DNA of 15,233 nt from Sulfurimonas sp. (GTDB lineage Bacteria; Campylobacterota; Campylobacteria; Campylobacterales; Sulfurimonadaceae), in NCBI GenBank assembly GCA_027063215.1, contig JAMOSE010000209.1, positions 1-15,233 on the forward strand. Reading direction: 5' to 3'. The position numbers and the translations under genes were made by a program. The notes under the pieces were generated by a model. The model saw only the letters and a list, made by a program, of their open reading frames with translations. It did not search any database and had not been told where the DNA came from. Positions 7,327-14,253 of the stretch are shown one piece after another (the first letter of the stretch is position 1; the number at the start of each line of letters is the position of its first letter).

Positions 7327-8949
7327 ATGGAAAATATTTTACTCTATATTATTATTGCGTTGGGGCTCTCAATAGTGCTCAATATCTTTTTAAAAAAGAT
7401 AGGAATTTCGCAAATTATCGGCTATATTTTAACCGGTACTATTATCGTTTATGCTTTTGACCTTCGTGAAGCAGGACATTCACATGAGTTGGAGATGATT
7501 GCGGAGTTTGGTATTGTTTTTTTGATGTTTACTATAGGACTAGAGATATCTTTGGCCAAAATGGGCAATATGAAAAAAGATATCTTTGGGAATGGATTGA
7601 TGCAGGTCGGATTTACCTCTTTGGTTGTTTATCTTGCCGCACACTTCTTGTTTGGACTGGATAATCAGCCATCCCTGATTATTGCTCTTGCTTTTTCTCT
7701 CTCATCAACAGCTGTTGTCCTTTCTTATTTAAAAGCATCTAAAGAGATCTACACGCCATACGGACAGAGTGCAACAGGGATACTTATCTTTCAAGATATT
7801 GCAGTCATTCCGATCCTGATCCTCATTGGTTTTTTGACAACAGAAGGTGATGAGAGTGTTAGTACAATTTTATTACATACACTCAGTTCTGCTATTATTG
7901 TAGTTGGTGTATTATTAACAGTTGGTAAAAGAGTTGTTGCATGGTTACTTCGTTTTTCAGCATCTTCTGATCTTGATGAACTTTTTATGGGTTCTGTTTT
8001 ATTTATTGTCATAGGTGCATCTCTTTTTGCTGCTTCGATGGGATTTACTTACTCTTTAGGCGCTTTTGTTGCAGGAATGATAATTGCTGAAACAAAATAT
8101 CATCATAAAGTTGAAGCGGATATTGCTCCTTTTAAAGATATCCTTTTAGGAACATTTTTCGTAGTTGTAGGTATGAAAATAGATGTTACTCTTTTTATTG
8201 AGCATATAGGTGAAGTTATTGGTTTTTTTCTTCTTGTGCTAATGGTAAAAATGCTTATTATTTTTTTACTTTTACGATTAAGTTCTAGTAGTGCCAACTC
8301 TCTTAAAACGGCAATGCTTCTTTCTCAGGTTGGAGAATTTTCCTTTGTTATTTTTGCACTTGCTTCTTCAGGTGGAATAATAGAGTCGGATTTGGCATCT
8401 TTGCTTGTATTGATTGTTGTTTTTTCTATGATTGTTACACCTTTTTTCATTGCACAAATAAGCCCTTTTGTCGATAGTATCATTAAAGAAAAAGATGTGG
8501 TAACAGATATGTCTGCTTTGGCTCAAAAGGAGGATCATATTGTTGTATGTGGGTACAGCGTTGTTGGTAAATTTGTAACAAAACATCTTGAAGAGTTAGG
8601 TGTTGAGTTTGTTGTTATAGACAATTCGAACAAACATGTTAAAGAGGCTTTGACCGATGGGATAGAGTGTTATCTTGGTGATGCTTCAAAATCATCTATT
8701 GTAGAAGCTTTACATGTTGAAAAAGCATCAGCTATTATTGTAACACTGGATAATATTACAAAAAAGAGACTTATTTGTGAAGCTGTTTTAAAAGTAGCAA
8801 AAAATGCCAATCTCATTGTAAAAGTAGTCTCTTTAGAAGAGAAAGAACAGCTTGCCGATCTTGATATTACAACAATTGTAGATGCAAAAGTAGAGGTAGC
8901 ACGAGTTCTTGTTGAGCGTATGATTACATGCCAGCTTAACTATAGATAA
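7327..8949 (+). CDS. CPA2-family cation/proton antiporter with RCK (TrkA-N) domain, KefB/C-like
   Basis: Inner-membrane monovalent cation (K+ or Na+)/H+ antiporter. About the first 385 residues are hydrophobic with roughly 12-13 membrane segments, including SLSSTAVVLSYL, the FQDIAV motif with conserved Q156-D157, and SLGAFVAGMIIAET. The cytosolic tail from about 405 is a TrkA-N/RCK nucleotide-binding fold (IVVCGYSVVGK, acidic D432 at the end of the second strand) that normally senses NAD(H) or other nucleotides. At 540 residues it lacks the C-terminal extension of longer family members. The glycine motif reads GYSVVG, with serine where GxGxxG has its second glycine. I start at ATG 7327: a GTG at 7282 is in frame but lies upstream of the predicted transcription start and adds an unconvincing polar stretch. 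Exact ion specificity cannot be read. Confidence 0.85.
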   Translation: MENILLYIIIALGLSIVLNIFLKKIGISQIIGYILTGTIIVYAFDLREAGHSHELEMIAEFGIVFLMFTIGLEISLAKMGNMKKDIFGNGLMQVGFTSLVVYLAAHFLFGLDNQPSLIIALAFSLSSTAVVLSYLKASKEIYTPYGQSATGILIFQDIAVIPILILIGFLTTEGDESVSTILLHTLSSAIIVVGVLLTVGKRVVAWLLRFSASSDLDELFMGSVLFIVIGASLFAASMGFTYSLGAFVAGMIIAETKYHHKVEADIAPFKDILLGTFFVVVGMKIDVTLFIEHIGEVIGFFLLVLMVKMLIIFLLLRLSSSSANSLKTAMLLSQVGEFSFVIFALASSGGIIESDLASLLVLIVVFSMIVTPFFIAQISPFVDSIIKEKDVVTDMSALAQKEDHIVVCGYSVVGKFVTKHLEELGVEFVVIDNSNKHVKEALTDGIECYLGDASKSSIVEALHVEKASAIIVTLDNITKKRLICEAVLKVAKNANLIVKVVSLEEKEQLADLDITTIVDAKVEVARVLVERMITCQLNYR

Positions 8950-8986
8950 GTGCCAAAGCACTTAAGAGGAGTTTTAATTTCCTCTT
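8948..8986. terminator. Two tandem stem-loops between the convergent antiporter and pyrE genes
   Basis: AAGTGC-CAAA-GCACTT (8948-8963) is a 6-bp stem. It is followed at once by AAGAGGA / TCCTCTT (8964-8970 and 8980-8986), a 7-bp stem with a 9-nt loop that includes the pyrE stop codon. Their position at a convergent junction suggests bidirectional termination. Neither is followed by a proper U run on either strand, so classic intrinsic termination is doubtful. Confidence 0.35.
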
Positions 8987-9582
8987 GATCCAGGTTTGAT
9001 AGCTTCACTGCCATCTTTACAAAGTGGACACTCCTCTGGAGCATACATTTCAAATGTAAAATCAGCCAATGCAAAAAATGGAATATCCTGTGGTAATTTA
9101 CAGTTTGGTTTTGTTTTAATATCACTCCCTTCTCTATGGCAAAAACCACGATTAGCAAGTGCCGCAACACCAACAATTTCTCCCCCGAGTTCTTTTACAA
9201 CAGCGGCAGCTTCCATAGCGGATCCTCCGGTTGTTATAATATCTTCACACATTAAGACTTTTTCACCCGGTTTGATTTCAAAACCACGACGAATAGTCAT
9301 TTTTCCATCAACTCTTTCAGCAAAGATAGAACGGACATCGAGTGCAGTTGCAAGTGCAAAACCGGCAATAAGACCACCAAGTGCCGGAGCACATACAGTA
9401 TCGATCTCTAAACCACTTGCTTTAATTTCACGAGCAAGTTCATCTGCTAAAAGTTTTGCAGTTTTTGGATCTTCTAAAACTTTTGCAGATTGAAGATAAA
9501 ATTGTGAATGGTTTCCAGAAGAGAGTTTAAAATGTCCTTCTAAAAGAGCATCTGCATCCATATATATTTTTTTAATGTCCAT
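8974..9582 (-). CDS. pyrE: Orotate phosphoribosyltransferase (PyrE), Thermus-type
   Basis: Joins orotate and PRPP to give OMP in de novo pyrimidine synthesis, in the cytosol as a dimer. The PRPP-binding motif is EDIITTGGS (113-121), and the N-terminal EGHFKLSSGNHSQFYLQSA is typical of the PyrE clade found in Thermus, Helicobacter and some alphaproteobacteria. The tail carries a CPLC pair (C185, C188), also typical of that clade. I start at ATG 9580-9582, giving 202 residues: AGGA (9591-9594) lies 8 nt upstream, and the protein begins MDIKKIYMDADALLEGH as expected. An in-frame ATG 13 codons upstream (9619-9621) lies in a hairpin with no ribosome binding site. It is the third gene of secG-frr-pyrE. 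Confidence 0.95.
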   Translation of the reverse strand: MDIKKIYMDADALLEGHFKLSSGNHSQFYLQSAKVLEDPKTAKLLADELAREIKASGLEIDTVCAPALGGLIAGFALATALDVRSIFAERVDGKMTIRRGFEIKPGEKVLMCEDIITTGGSAMEAAAVVKELGGEIVGVAALANRGFCHREGSDIKTKPNCKLPQDIPFFALADFTFEMYAPEECPLCKDGSEAIKPGSRGN

Positions 9583-9614
9583 TGTGAAGTTCCTGTTGTT
9601 GAAGTTGGTTAAAT

Positions 9615-9632
9615 GCACCATAAAAATGGTGC
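9615..9632. repeat. 7-bp inverted repeat between frr and pyrE
   Basis: GCACCATAAAAATGGTGC forms a perfect 7-bp stem with an AAAA (UUUU in the mRNA) loop in the 58-nt spacer between frr and pyrE. Downstream on the transcribed strand there is only AUUUAA, so it is a poor terminator. It may be a processing site or partial attenuator. It contains the rejected upstream ATG of pyrE. Confidence 0.45.
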
Positions 9633-9640
9633 GAAGTTAT

Positions 9641-10198
9641 TTAGACTTTAAGGATTTCAACCTCTTTGTCTTTAAGAATAGTATCTACTTTGGTGATATA
9701 TTTGTCTGTAATCTTTTGAATATTGTCTTGTGCTGATTTAGAGTCATCTTGTGTGATCTCTTTTTCTTTTTCAAGTTTTTTGATTTTGTCATTTGCATCA
9801 CGTCTATCATTACGAATAGAGATTTTTGCTTTTTCTCCCATCCCTTTCATCTGTTTTACAGACTCTTGACGTTGTTCTACTGTCATTGGTGGAAAGAAAA
9901 GTTTAATTAAATCCCCGTCATTATTCGGATTTACACCAATATTTGCACTCTGTATTGCTGATTCGATATCTTTAAGAAGATTTTTTTCCCAAGGATTAAT
10001 AACAATAGTTGTTGCATCAGTAGCGATCACAGAACCAACTTGATCAAGTGGTGTAGGAGTACCATAGTAGTCAATTTTTACATTGTCTAAAACGGCAGTA
10101 GTCACTTTTCCGCTTCTTAATGTCTTAAACTCTCTTTGCATATGCTCAATGGCACCTTGCATTTTTGTTTCACATTCATTAAATATCTCGTTTAACAT
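9641..10198 (-). CDS. frr: Ribosome recycling factor
   Basis: Splits the post-termination ribosome together with EF-G. The 185 residues are the standard length. The long helices of domain I carry REFKTLRSGKV (about 23-33) near the N-terminus and ISIRNDRRDANDKIKKLEKE near 126-145, which contains the essential arginine. The central beta domain II holds VKIDYYGTPTPLDQVG. The ATG has AGGAGA 8 nt upstream. The gene starts 12 nt after the secG stop and is followed by pyrE, the order I recall from Campylobacter jejuni. Confidence 0.97.
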   Translation of the reverse strand: MLNEIFNECETKMQGAIEHMQREFKTLRSGKVTTAVLDNVKIDYYGTPTPLDQVGSVIATDATTIVINPWEKNLLKDIESAIQSANIGVNPNNDGDLIKLFFPPMTVEQRQESVKQMKGMGEKAKISIRNDRRDANDKIKKLEKEKEITQDDSKSAQDNIQKITDKYITKVDTILKDKEVEILKV

Positions 10199-10210
10199 AG
10201 CAATATTCTC

Positions 10211-10540
10211 CTATTTTGAATTATTTGTTTCTTTTGTAGCTGTTGTTACCGGAAGTGTCGGTGCTGCAATATTTGTATTATCTATAACTTCATCTACAAC
10301 AGAAGATTGTGCAGCTTTAGCGTACATGTAGCCTAAAGTAATTGTGTTGATAACAAATAAAAATCCAATCGTAAAAGTAGCTTTTGCAAGAAAGCTGTTT
10401 GGACCTTTTGCTCCAAAAACAGATTCGTTAGAGCCACTGTATGCACCAAGACCGATGCTCGAGCTTTTTTGTAAAAGTACAGCGATAACCAAGATGATAA
10501 CGAGTACGATTTGAACAATAAGTAAAAGACTTGTAGTCAT
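10211..10540 (-). CDS. secG: Preprotein translocase subunit SecG
   Basis: Accessory subunit of the SecYEG protein-export channel in the inner membrane. The 109 residues have two membrane helices (about 4-23 and 53-73) joined by the conserved cytoplasmic loop QKSSSIGLGAYSGSNESVFG, whose tail GAKGPNSFLAK is characteristic of SecG. The polar C-terminal tail (about 80-109), rich in threonine, asparagine and alanine, is variable in the family. AGGAAA sits about 7 nt before the ATG. First gene of secG-frr-pyrE. Confidence 0.93.
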   Translation of the reverse strand: MTTSLLLIVQIVLVIILVIAVLLQKSSSIGLGAYSGSNESVFGAKGPNSFLAKATFTIGFLFVINTITLGYMYAKAAQSSVVDEVIDNTNIAAPTLPVTTATKETNNSK

Positions 10541-10566
10541 ATATATTTCCTATAATAAAGTGGCGA

Positions 10567-10572
10567 ATTATA
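10567..10572 (-). promoter_or_regulatory. Probable -10 box of the secG-frr-pyrE promoter
   Basis: TATAAT on the minus strand, 27-32 bases upstream of the secG start, gives a predicted leader of about 20 nt. No convincing -35 is visible. The promoter lies back to back with that of znuA in a 105-bp divergent region. Confidence 0.5.
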
Positions 10573-10583
10573 TCTAAAAAAAC

Positions 10584-10618
10584 TTATATTATCAAACTAT
10601 ATAAAAAGAGGGTATAAT
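10584..10618 (+). promoter_or_regulatory. Probable znuA promoter with upstream inverted repeat
   Basis: TATAAT at 10613-10618 lies 28-33 bases before the znuA ATG. A partial -35, TTATCA (10589-10594), lies 18 bp upstream. TTATAT (10584-10589) and ATATAA (10599-10604) form a 6-bp inverted repeat around the -35 and spacer. Such a site could be a metal-regulator operator, but it is so AT-rich that chance is a fair explanation. Confidence 0.5.
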
Positions 10619-10645
10619 TGCAAATAAATTTCTTAAGGACTGAAA

Positions 10646-11584
10646 ATGAAAAATCTCAAAATTATATCACTTATTTTAATGATAGCATTAGGAAGTTTAC
10701 TCTTTTTTATGTCCTCTGGAAACAAGTCACAAACAGTACAAAAACCTATTGTTTCTGTTACAACTTTTGCTCTGTATGACATTGTCAAGCATATTGCTGC
10801 TGATACGGTTGAAATTGTTAATATTCTACCTTTTGGTGTTGATCCACACAGTTTTGAACCAACCCCGCAACTTATGGCAAAGATCGAAAAAAGTGCATTG
10901 GTTATTTACAGTGGTGCTGGACTTGAACCATGGGTAGATGGATTTCATTTTAAATCAAGAGCTATAGATATGAGTCATTATGTTCAACTGCGTGAACTTG
11001 CTGATAATGAACATGCAACGCATGAACATCATCATGATGCATCTCATGTTCATAATACAGTAGATCCGCATTATTGGCTGGATTTTAACAATATGAAAAC
11101 GGCAACAAAAGTGATTACAAAAGCACTTATTGCTATATTGCCACAACACAAAGCACTCTATGAGCAAAATGAAAAAAAATATATACAGATGTTGAATAAA
11201 CTCGATAGTGAATATAAGCAAAGACTCTCCTCATGTAAAGCAAGCAGTGTTGTTGTAAGTCATAATGCACTTGGCTATCTTGCACGTAATTATGGATTTC
11301 ATGTAGAGTCACTCACAGGACTCTCTCCAGAAGCACAGCCAAGTGCCAAAGATGTAACACGTATTATGCATGATATTAAAAAAGAGGGTGTAACTACTAT
11401 CTTTTTTGAACATTTTGTGAATGATAAGGTAATTAAATCAATCGCAACAGATACACATATAAATATCGATGTATTTCAGCCTCTTGGTAATATTACAAAA
11501 GATGAGGCAGAAGCCGGATTGACATATGAAGATATTATGAAACGCAATCTTGATAAACTCTCTAAGGCTCTTTTGTGTCGTTAA
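10646..11584 (+). CDS. znuA: Zinc-type ABC transporter substrate-binding protein (ZnuA-like)
   Basis: Periplasmic receptor that captures a divalent metal, probably Zn2+, for the importer encoded downstream. The 312 residues begin with a basic, hydrophobic N-terminus (about 4-22) that acts as a signal or membrane anchor; no lipobox cysteine is present. Cluster A-I ligands are H68 (GVDPHSFEPTP), H142 (DPHYWLD) and H206 (VSHNALGY). The fourth position, aspartate in the usual LDPLG, is Q278 here (VFQPLG). A histidine- and acid-rich loop at 122-137 (six histidines at 123-134) favours zinc over manganese. AAGG lies 7 nt before the ATG. The last 10 bases overlap znuC. Mn2+ specificity remains possible. 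Confidence 0.9.
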   Translation: MKNLKIISLILMIALGSLLFFMSSGNKSQTVQKPIVSVTTFALYDIVKHIAADTVEIVNILPFGVDPHSFEPTPQLMAKIEKSALVIYSGAGLEPWVDGFHFKSRAIDMSHYVQLRELADNEHATHEHHHDASHVHNTVDPHYWLDFNNMKTATKVITKALIAILPQHKALYEQNEKKYIQMLNKLDSEYKQRLSSCKASSVVVSHNALGYLARNYGFHVESLTGLSPEAQPSAKDVTRIMHDIKKEGVTTIFFEHFVNDKVIKSIATDTHINIDVFQPLGNITKDEAEAGLTYEDIMKRNLDKLSKALLCR

Positions 11585-12345
11585 AATTCAAACTACCGAT
11601 TTTTGATGTAGAAAATGTAAGTTTTAGTGTTCGTTCGCAGACAATATTGCAAAATATTTCTTTTCAGATTTTTCATGGCGAATATATTGCGATTATTGGT
11701 CCAAATGGTGGAGGAAAGACAACTTTAATTCGTTTACTTTTAGGTCTTGAAAAGCCGACATCCGGAACAATCCGAATCTTTGGAAAAAAACTTAACAATT
11801 TTAAAGAGTGGTATAAAATTGGTTATGTTCCACAACGTGCTGCTCATGTTGATGCTAATTTCCCGGCAACTGTAGAAGATATTGTTAAAATGGGAAGAAT
11901 TGCCAAAAGAAAACTCTTCTCAAGTATGAGTCAAGAAGATAAAGAGATGGTTCATGATGCAATGCTGAAGATGGATATCTTAGATCTCAAAGATAAAATG
12001 GTTGGAACACTCTCAGGTGGTCAAAGACAGCGTGTTATGATAGCCCGTGCTTTGGCATCTTCTCCTGAGATCTTAATCTTGGATGAACCAAATACCGGTG
12101 TTGATGTAAAATCACAACAACGTTTTTACAAACTGCTTGCAAAGCTAAACAAAGAAGAGGGCATTACTATTTTGTTTATTACCCATGATATTGGGGTAAT
12201 CGCTGATGATATCGGAAGACTCTTTACTATTAATCAAAAAGCGACGATCTGTAATGATCCAAAAAAAGAACTCTCCTGTGAAGATATGAGTGAGCTTTAT
12301 GGTATTGAAGCACACCTTATTCATAATCACAGACATGAACATTAG
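11575..12345 (+). CDS. znuC: Metal ABC transporter ATP-binding protein (ZnuC-like)
   Basis: ATPase subunit that drives metal import on the cytosolic face. The 256 residues contain Walker A GPNGGGKT (42-49), signature LSGGQRQR (146-153), Walker B ILILDEP (166-172) and switch histidine H204 in ITHD. The C-terminus is histidine-rich (IHNHRHEH), which suits a protein handling zinc. The start is GTG at 11575, within the end of znuA; AAGG (11564-11567) is 7 nt upstream, so translation is coupled. The overlap with znuA and the close znuB make the assignment firm, although the metal itself is inferred. Confidence 0.93.
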   Translation: MSLKFKLPIFDVENVSFSVRSQTILQNISFQIFHGEYIAIIGPNGGGKTTLIRLLLGLEKPTSGTIRIFGKKLNNFKEWYKIGYVPQRAAHVDANFPATVEDIVKMGRIAKRKLFSSMSQEDKEMVHDAMLKMDILDLKDKMVGTLSGGQRQRVMIARALASSPEILILDEPNTGVDVKSQQRFYKLLAKLNKEEGITILFITHDIGVIADDIGRLFTINQKATICNDPKKELSCEDMSELYGIEAHLIHNHRHEH

Positions 12346-12357
12346 GATAAAAAAAGT

Positions 12358-13155
12358 ATGTTAGAGATGTTAGAGTATGATTTTATGCAACGTGCACTTA
12401 TTGCAGGTATTTTTATTGCCACTTTGGCATCACTGAGTGGAACTTTTGTTGTTCTTCGTAGATATTCACTTATCAGTGAGACTCTGGCGCACTCAGCACT
12501 CGTAGGTGTTGCTGTAGGGCTTGTGGCAGGTTATAATCCAATGTGGATGGCTGTTGTTATTGCCATACTCTCTGCATGGCTTATAGAGTATCTAAGAAGC
12601 TCTTTTGCTCTTTATTCTGATGCAGTATTAGCCATACTACTCTCAGGTTCACTGGCTCTTGCTGTAATTATTGTCTCTTTGGGCGGAGCATTTAACAACT
12701 CTCTGTTTTCATACCTTTTTGGGTCAATCCTCTCTGTAAGTGATAATGATGTTTTAACTATTGTTATTTTTGGCTCTCTTTCCTTACTCTTTTTACTGCT
12801 TTTTTCAAAAGAGCTCTATTTTATCGCTTATGATGAAGAGGTTGCAAAGACAAGCGGAGTAAAAGTTAACTTTTTAAACTTTTTGCTTGTTACGGTTGTT
12901 GCTATTATTATTGCACTCTCAATACGAGTCGTTGGCTCACTTCTCATTGGTGCTTTGATGGTTATTCCTACAGTGGCTGCTCTACAGTACAGGGTTGGAT
13001 TTAAAAATACGATGTTAATTTCACTCTTTTTTGCTCTTTTTAGTGTTATCTTTGGTATGACACTCTCTTACTACTTCTCCTTGCCATCAGGAGCAACCAT
13101 AGTTTTATGTGTTATTACTATTTTTATAATTTCACTATTGATGAATAAAAGATGA
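12358..13155 (+). CDS. znuB: Metal ABC transporter permease (ZnuB-like)
   Basis: Membrane channel of the metal importer. The 265 residues are hydrophobic throughout, with about 8 membrane segments. The early ALIAGIFIATLASLSGTFVV and RRYSLISETLAHSALVGVAV blocks are typical of the ABC-3 permease family, the latter being near the contact to the ATPase. RVVGSLLIGALMVIPTVAAL (about 197-216) is the other hallmark. AGGA (12344-12347), overlapping the znuC stop, is 10 nt before the ATG; an ATG three codons later is also possible. The stop codon overlaps the next start as ATGA. Confidence 0.93.
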   Translation: MLEMLEYDFMQRALIAGIFIATLASLSGTFVVLRRYSLISETLAHSALVGVAVGLVAGYNPMWMAVVIAILSAWLIEYLRSSFALYSDAVLAILLSGSLALAVIIVSLGGAFNNSLFSYLFGSILSVSDNDVLTIVIFGSLSLLFLLLFSKELYFIAYDEEVAKTSGVKVNFLNFLLVTVVAIIIALSIRVVGSLLIGALMVIPTVAALQYRVGFKNTMLISLFFALFSVIFGMTLSYYFSLPSGATIVLCVITIFIISLLMNKR

Positions 13156-13838
13156 AAATAAGCTCTGAATTTTCCAAATATGCAACACACTATGGAAACT
13201 ATAATATTATTCAAAATCAAGTTGTGGATAAACTGCTTTCTTTTGTAAAATCACAACCGAAAAAGATTTTGGATCTAGGTTGTGGAAGTGGTGCTGTTGC
13301 ACAAAAAATTGCGTGGGAACTTGATCATTTTATCGGAGTAGATTTTGCACCGGGAATGTTGGAACTGCATCCAAAAGCCAAGCATATAGAGTGTATCTAT
13401 GGTAATTTTAATGATGATATGCTTTTTGAACAACTGCAAACCTATCTCTTTGATTATGTTATTTCAGCGTCTGCACTGCAGTGGGCAGATGATTTGGATC
13501 ATGTTATGGAAAATATAGCAGCTTTAAATACTCCCGTAGGACTTGCTATCTTTACCTCAGGTACCTTTAAAACATTAAATAAAACGGCAGGTCTTTTGCC
13601 ACTGCTTCGTTCACATAAAGAGATTAAAGCTCTACAAAAAAAATATTTTTCTGATGCAGATTTTGAAGTTGTGAAGTATAAACTGGAGTTTGAGAGTGTT
13701 CGGGAGATGTTTCGCTATATCAAAAAAAGTGGTGTCAGCGGCTCACGCAGAGTGCTCTCATACAAAGAGACGAAAAAGCTGATGCATGCGTACCCTTTAA
13801 ACTATTTAGAGTTTGAAGTTGCCTTTATTGCTCACTGA
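13152..13838 (+). CDS. bioC: BioC-like SAM-dependent methyltransferase (putative malonyl-ACP O-methyltransferase)
   Basis: Class I SAM methyltransferase of 228 residues. Motif I is ILDLGCGSG (39-47), the acidic SAM ribose ligand is D64, and the post-motif SASALQWADD (105-114) resembles the SNLAVQW of E. coli BioC. The N-terminus (FSKYATHYGNYNIIQ) and the late FRYIKKSGVSG segment (similar to the lysine-glycine block of BioC) further support BioC, which methylates malonyl-ACP to start the biotin pimelate moiety. No other biotin gene is in the window, so the pathway role is inferred from similarity alone. It is joined to znuB by an ATGA overlap, so it depends on the znu transcript. Its 3' end overlaps the ThiD2-like gene antisense by 14 nt. 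A different small-molecule methyltransferase is possible. Confidence 0.65.
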   Translation: MKISSEFSKYATHYGNYNIIQNQVVDKLLSFVKSQPKKILDLGCGSGAVAQKIAWELDHFIGVDFAPGMLELHPKAKHIECIYGNFNDDMLFEQLQTYLFDYVISASALQWADDLDHVMENIAALNTPVGLAIFTSGTFKTLNKTAGLLPLLRSHKEIKALQKKYFSDADFEVVKYKLEFESVREMFRYIKKSGVSGSRRVLSYKETKKLMHAYPLNYLEFEVAFIAH

Positions 13839-14253
13839 GTATGATCTCTTTTTCAAGGTTGTAAAGCTCATAGCGAATAGTTTTAAAGTTTTCACTCTGC
13901 TTGATATCTTCAAGTTTAAATATCTCCTCTAAAACTCTTGCAGACTCTTCTGCACGTTTGAAGTTAGCTGTTAAGATACTCAGAATGTCTGAACGCTTCT
14001 GTTCACTCTTTGTAGAACTGCGAAGAACATCATTAATACTGTCACGATTTTGTAAAAGTGCTTTTGTTTCATTGATTCTTGCTTTGTGGCGAAGTGATTT
14101 GAGTTGCAAGGAGAGTTGTTTGTTGTTATCTCGATATCGCATGATATCTTCTACAACACGTATGCCTTCTTTAAGGCGGTTTAGATTGGCATCAATCACC
14201 CGATAGATTTCGGGTGATAGTTTTTGACTACTCGTCACTTCCAAAGATACCAA
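13825..14253 (-). CDS. Stand-alone ThiD2-like protein (thiamine synthesis, putative HMP-phosphate kinase)
   Basis: All-helical protein of up to 142 residues. The motif IDANLNRLKEGIRVVEDIMR (about 20-39) and the later LRHKAR and FKRAEESARVLEE blocks are those of the domain usually fused in front of thiamine-phosphate synthase ThiE. That domain is known as ThiD2, a hydroxymethylpyrimidine-phosphate kinase. Here it stands alone; no ThiE domain follows. The start is uncertain: TTG at 14251-14253 gives the length quoted and overlaps the preceding gene by 26 nt, but no clear ribosome binding site precedes it; in-frame TTG (14244), GTG (14236-14238) and GTG (14197-14199) are alternatives. Translational coupling to the upstream stop codon is likely. 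A 9-bp hairpin sits in the first codons. Family assignment is from memory of the motif, without a search. Confidence 0.65.
   Translation of the reverse strand: MVSLEVTSSQKLSPEIYRVIDANLNRLKEGIRVVEDIMRYRDNNKQLSLQLKSLRHKARINETKALLQNRDSINDVLRSSTKSEQKRSDILSILTANFKRAEESARVLEEIFKLEDIKQSENFKTIRYELYNLEKEIILSEQ
14195..14218. repeat. 9-bp inverted repeat at the start of the ThiD2-like gene
   Basis: ATCACCCGA (14195-14203) and TCGGGTGAT (14210-14218) pair perfectly over a 6-nt loop. On the transcript (minus strand) the hairpin begins about 9 nt after the stop codon of the upstream membrane-protein gene. It has five G-C pairs in an AT-rich region and no U run after it, so it is more likely an mRNA structure than an intrinsic terminator. 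Confidence 0.6.

Noticed and set aside
8996..9493. Plus-strand open frame of 165 codons opposite pyrE
   Set aside because: It is antisense to a well-conserved gene, has a low-complexity serine/alanine-rich translation typical of a shadow frame, and lacks recognisable domains.
9583..9621. ATG at 9621 as the pyrE start
   Set aside because: No ribosome binding site and buried in a stem-loop, whereas ATG 9582 has AGGA 8 nt upstream and gives the family's normal N-terminus.
10954..11043. His-rich stretch in znuA as a possible frameshift or low-complexity artefact
   Set aside because: Such histidine/acid-rich loops are a normal feature of zinc-type receptors, and the frame continues cleanly into the conserved DPHYWLD motif.
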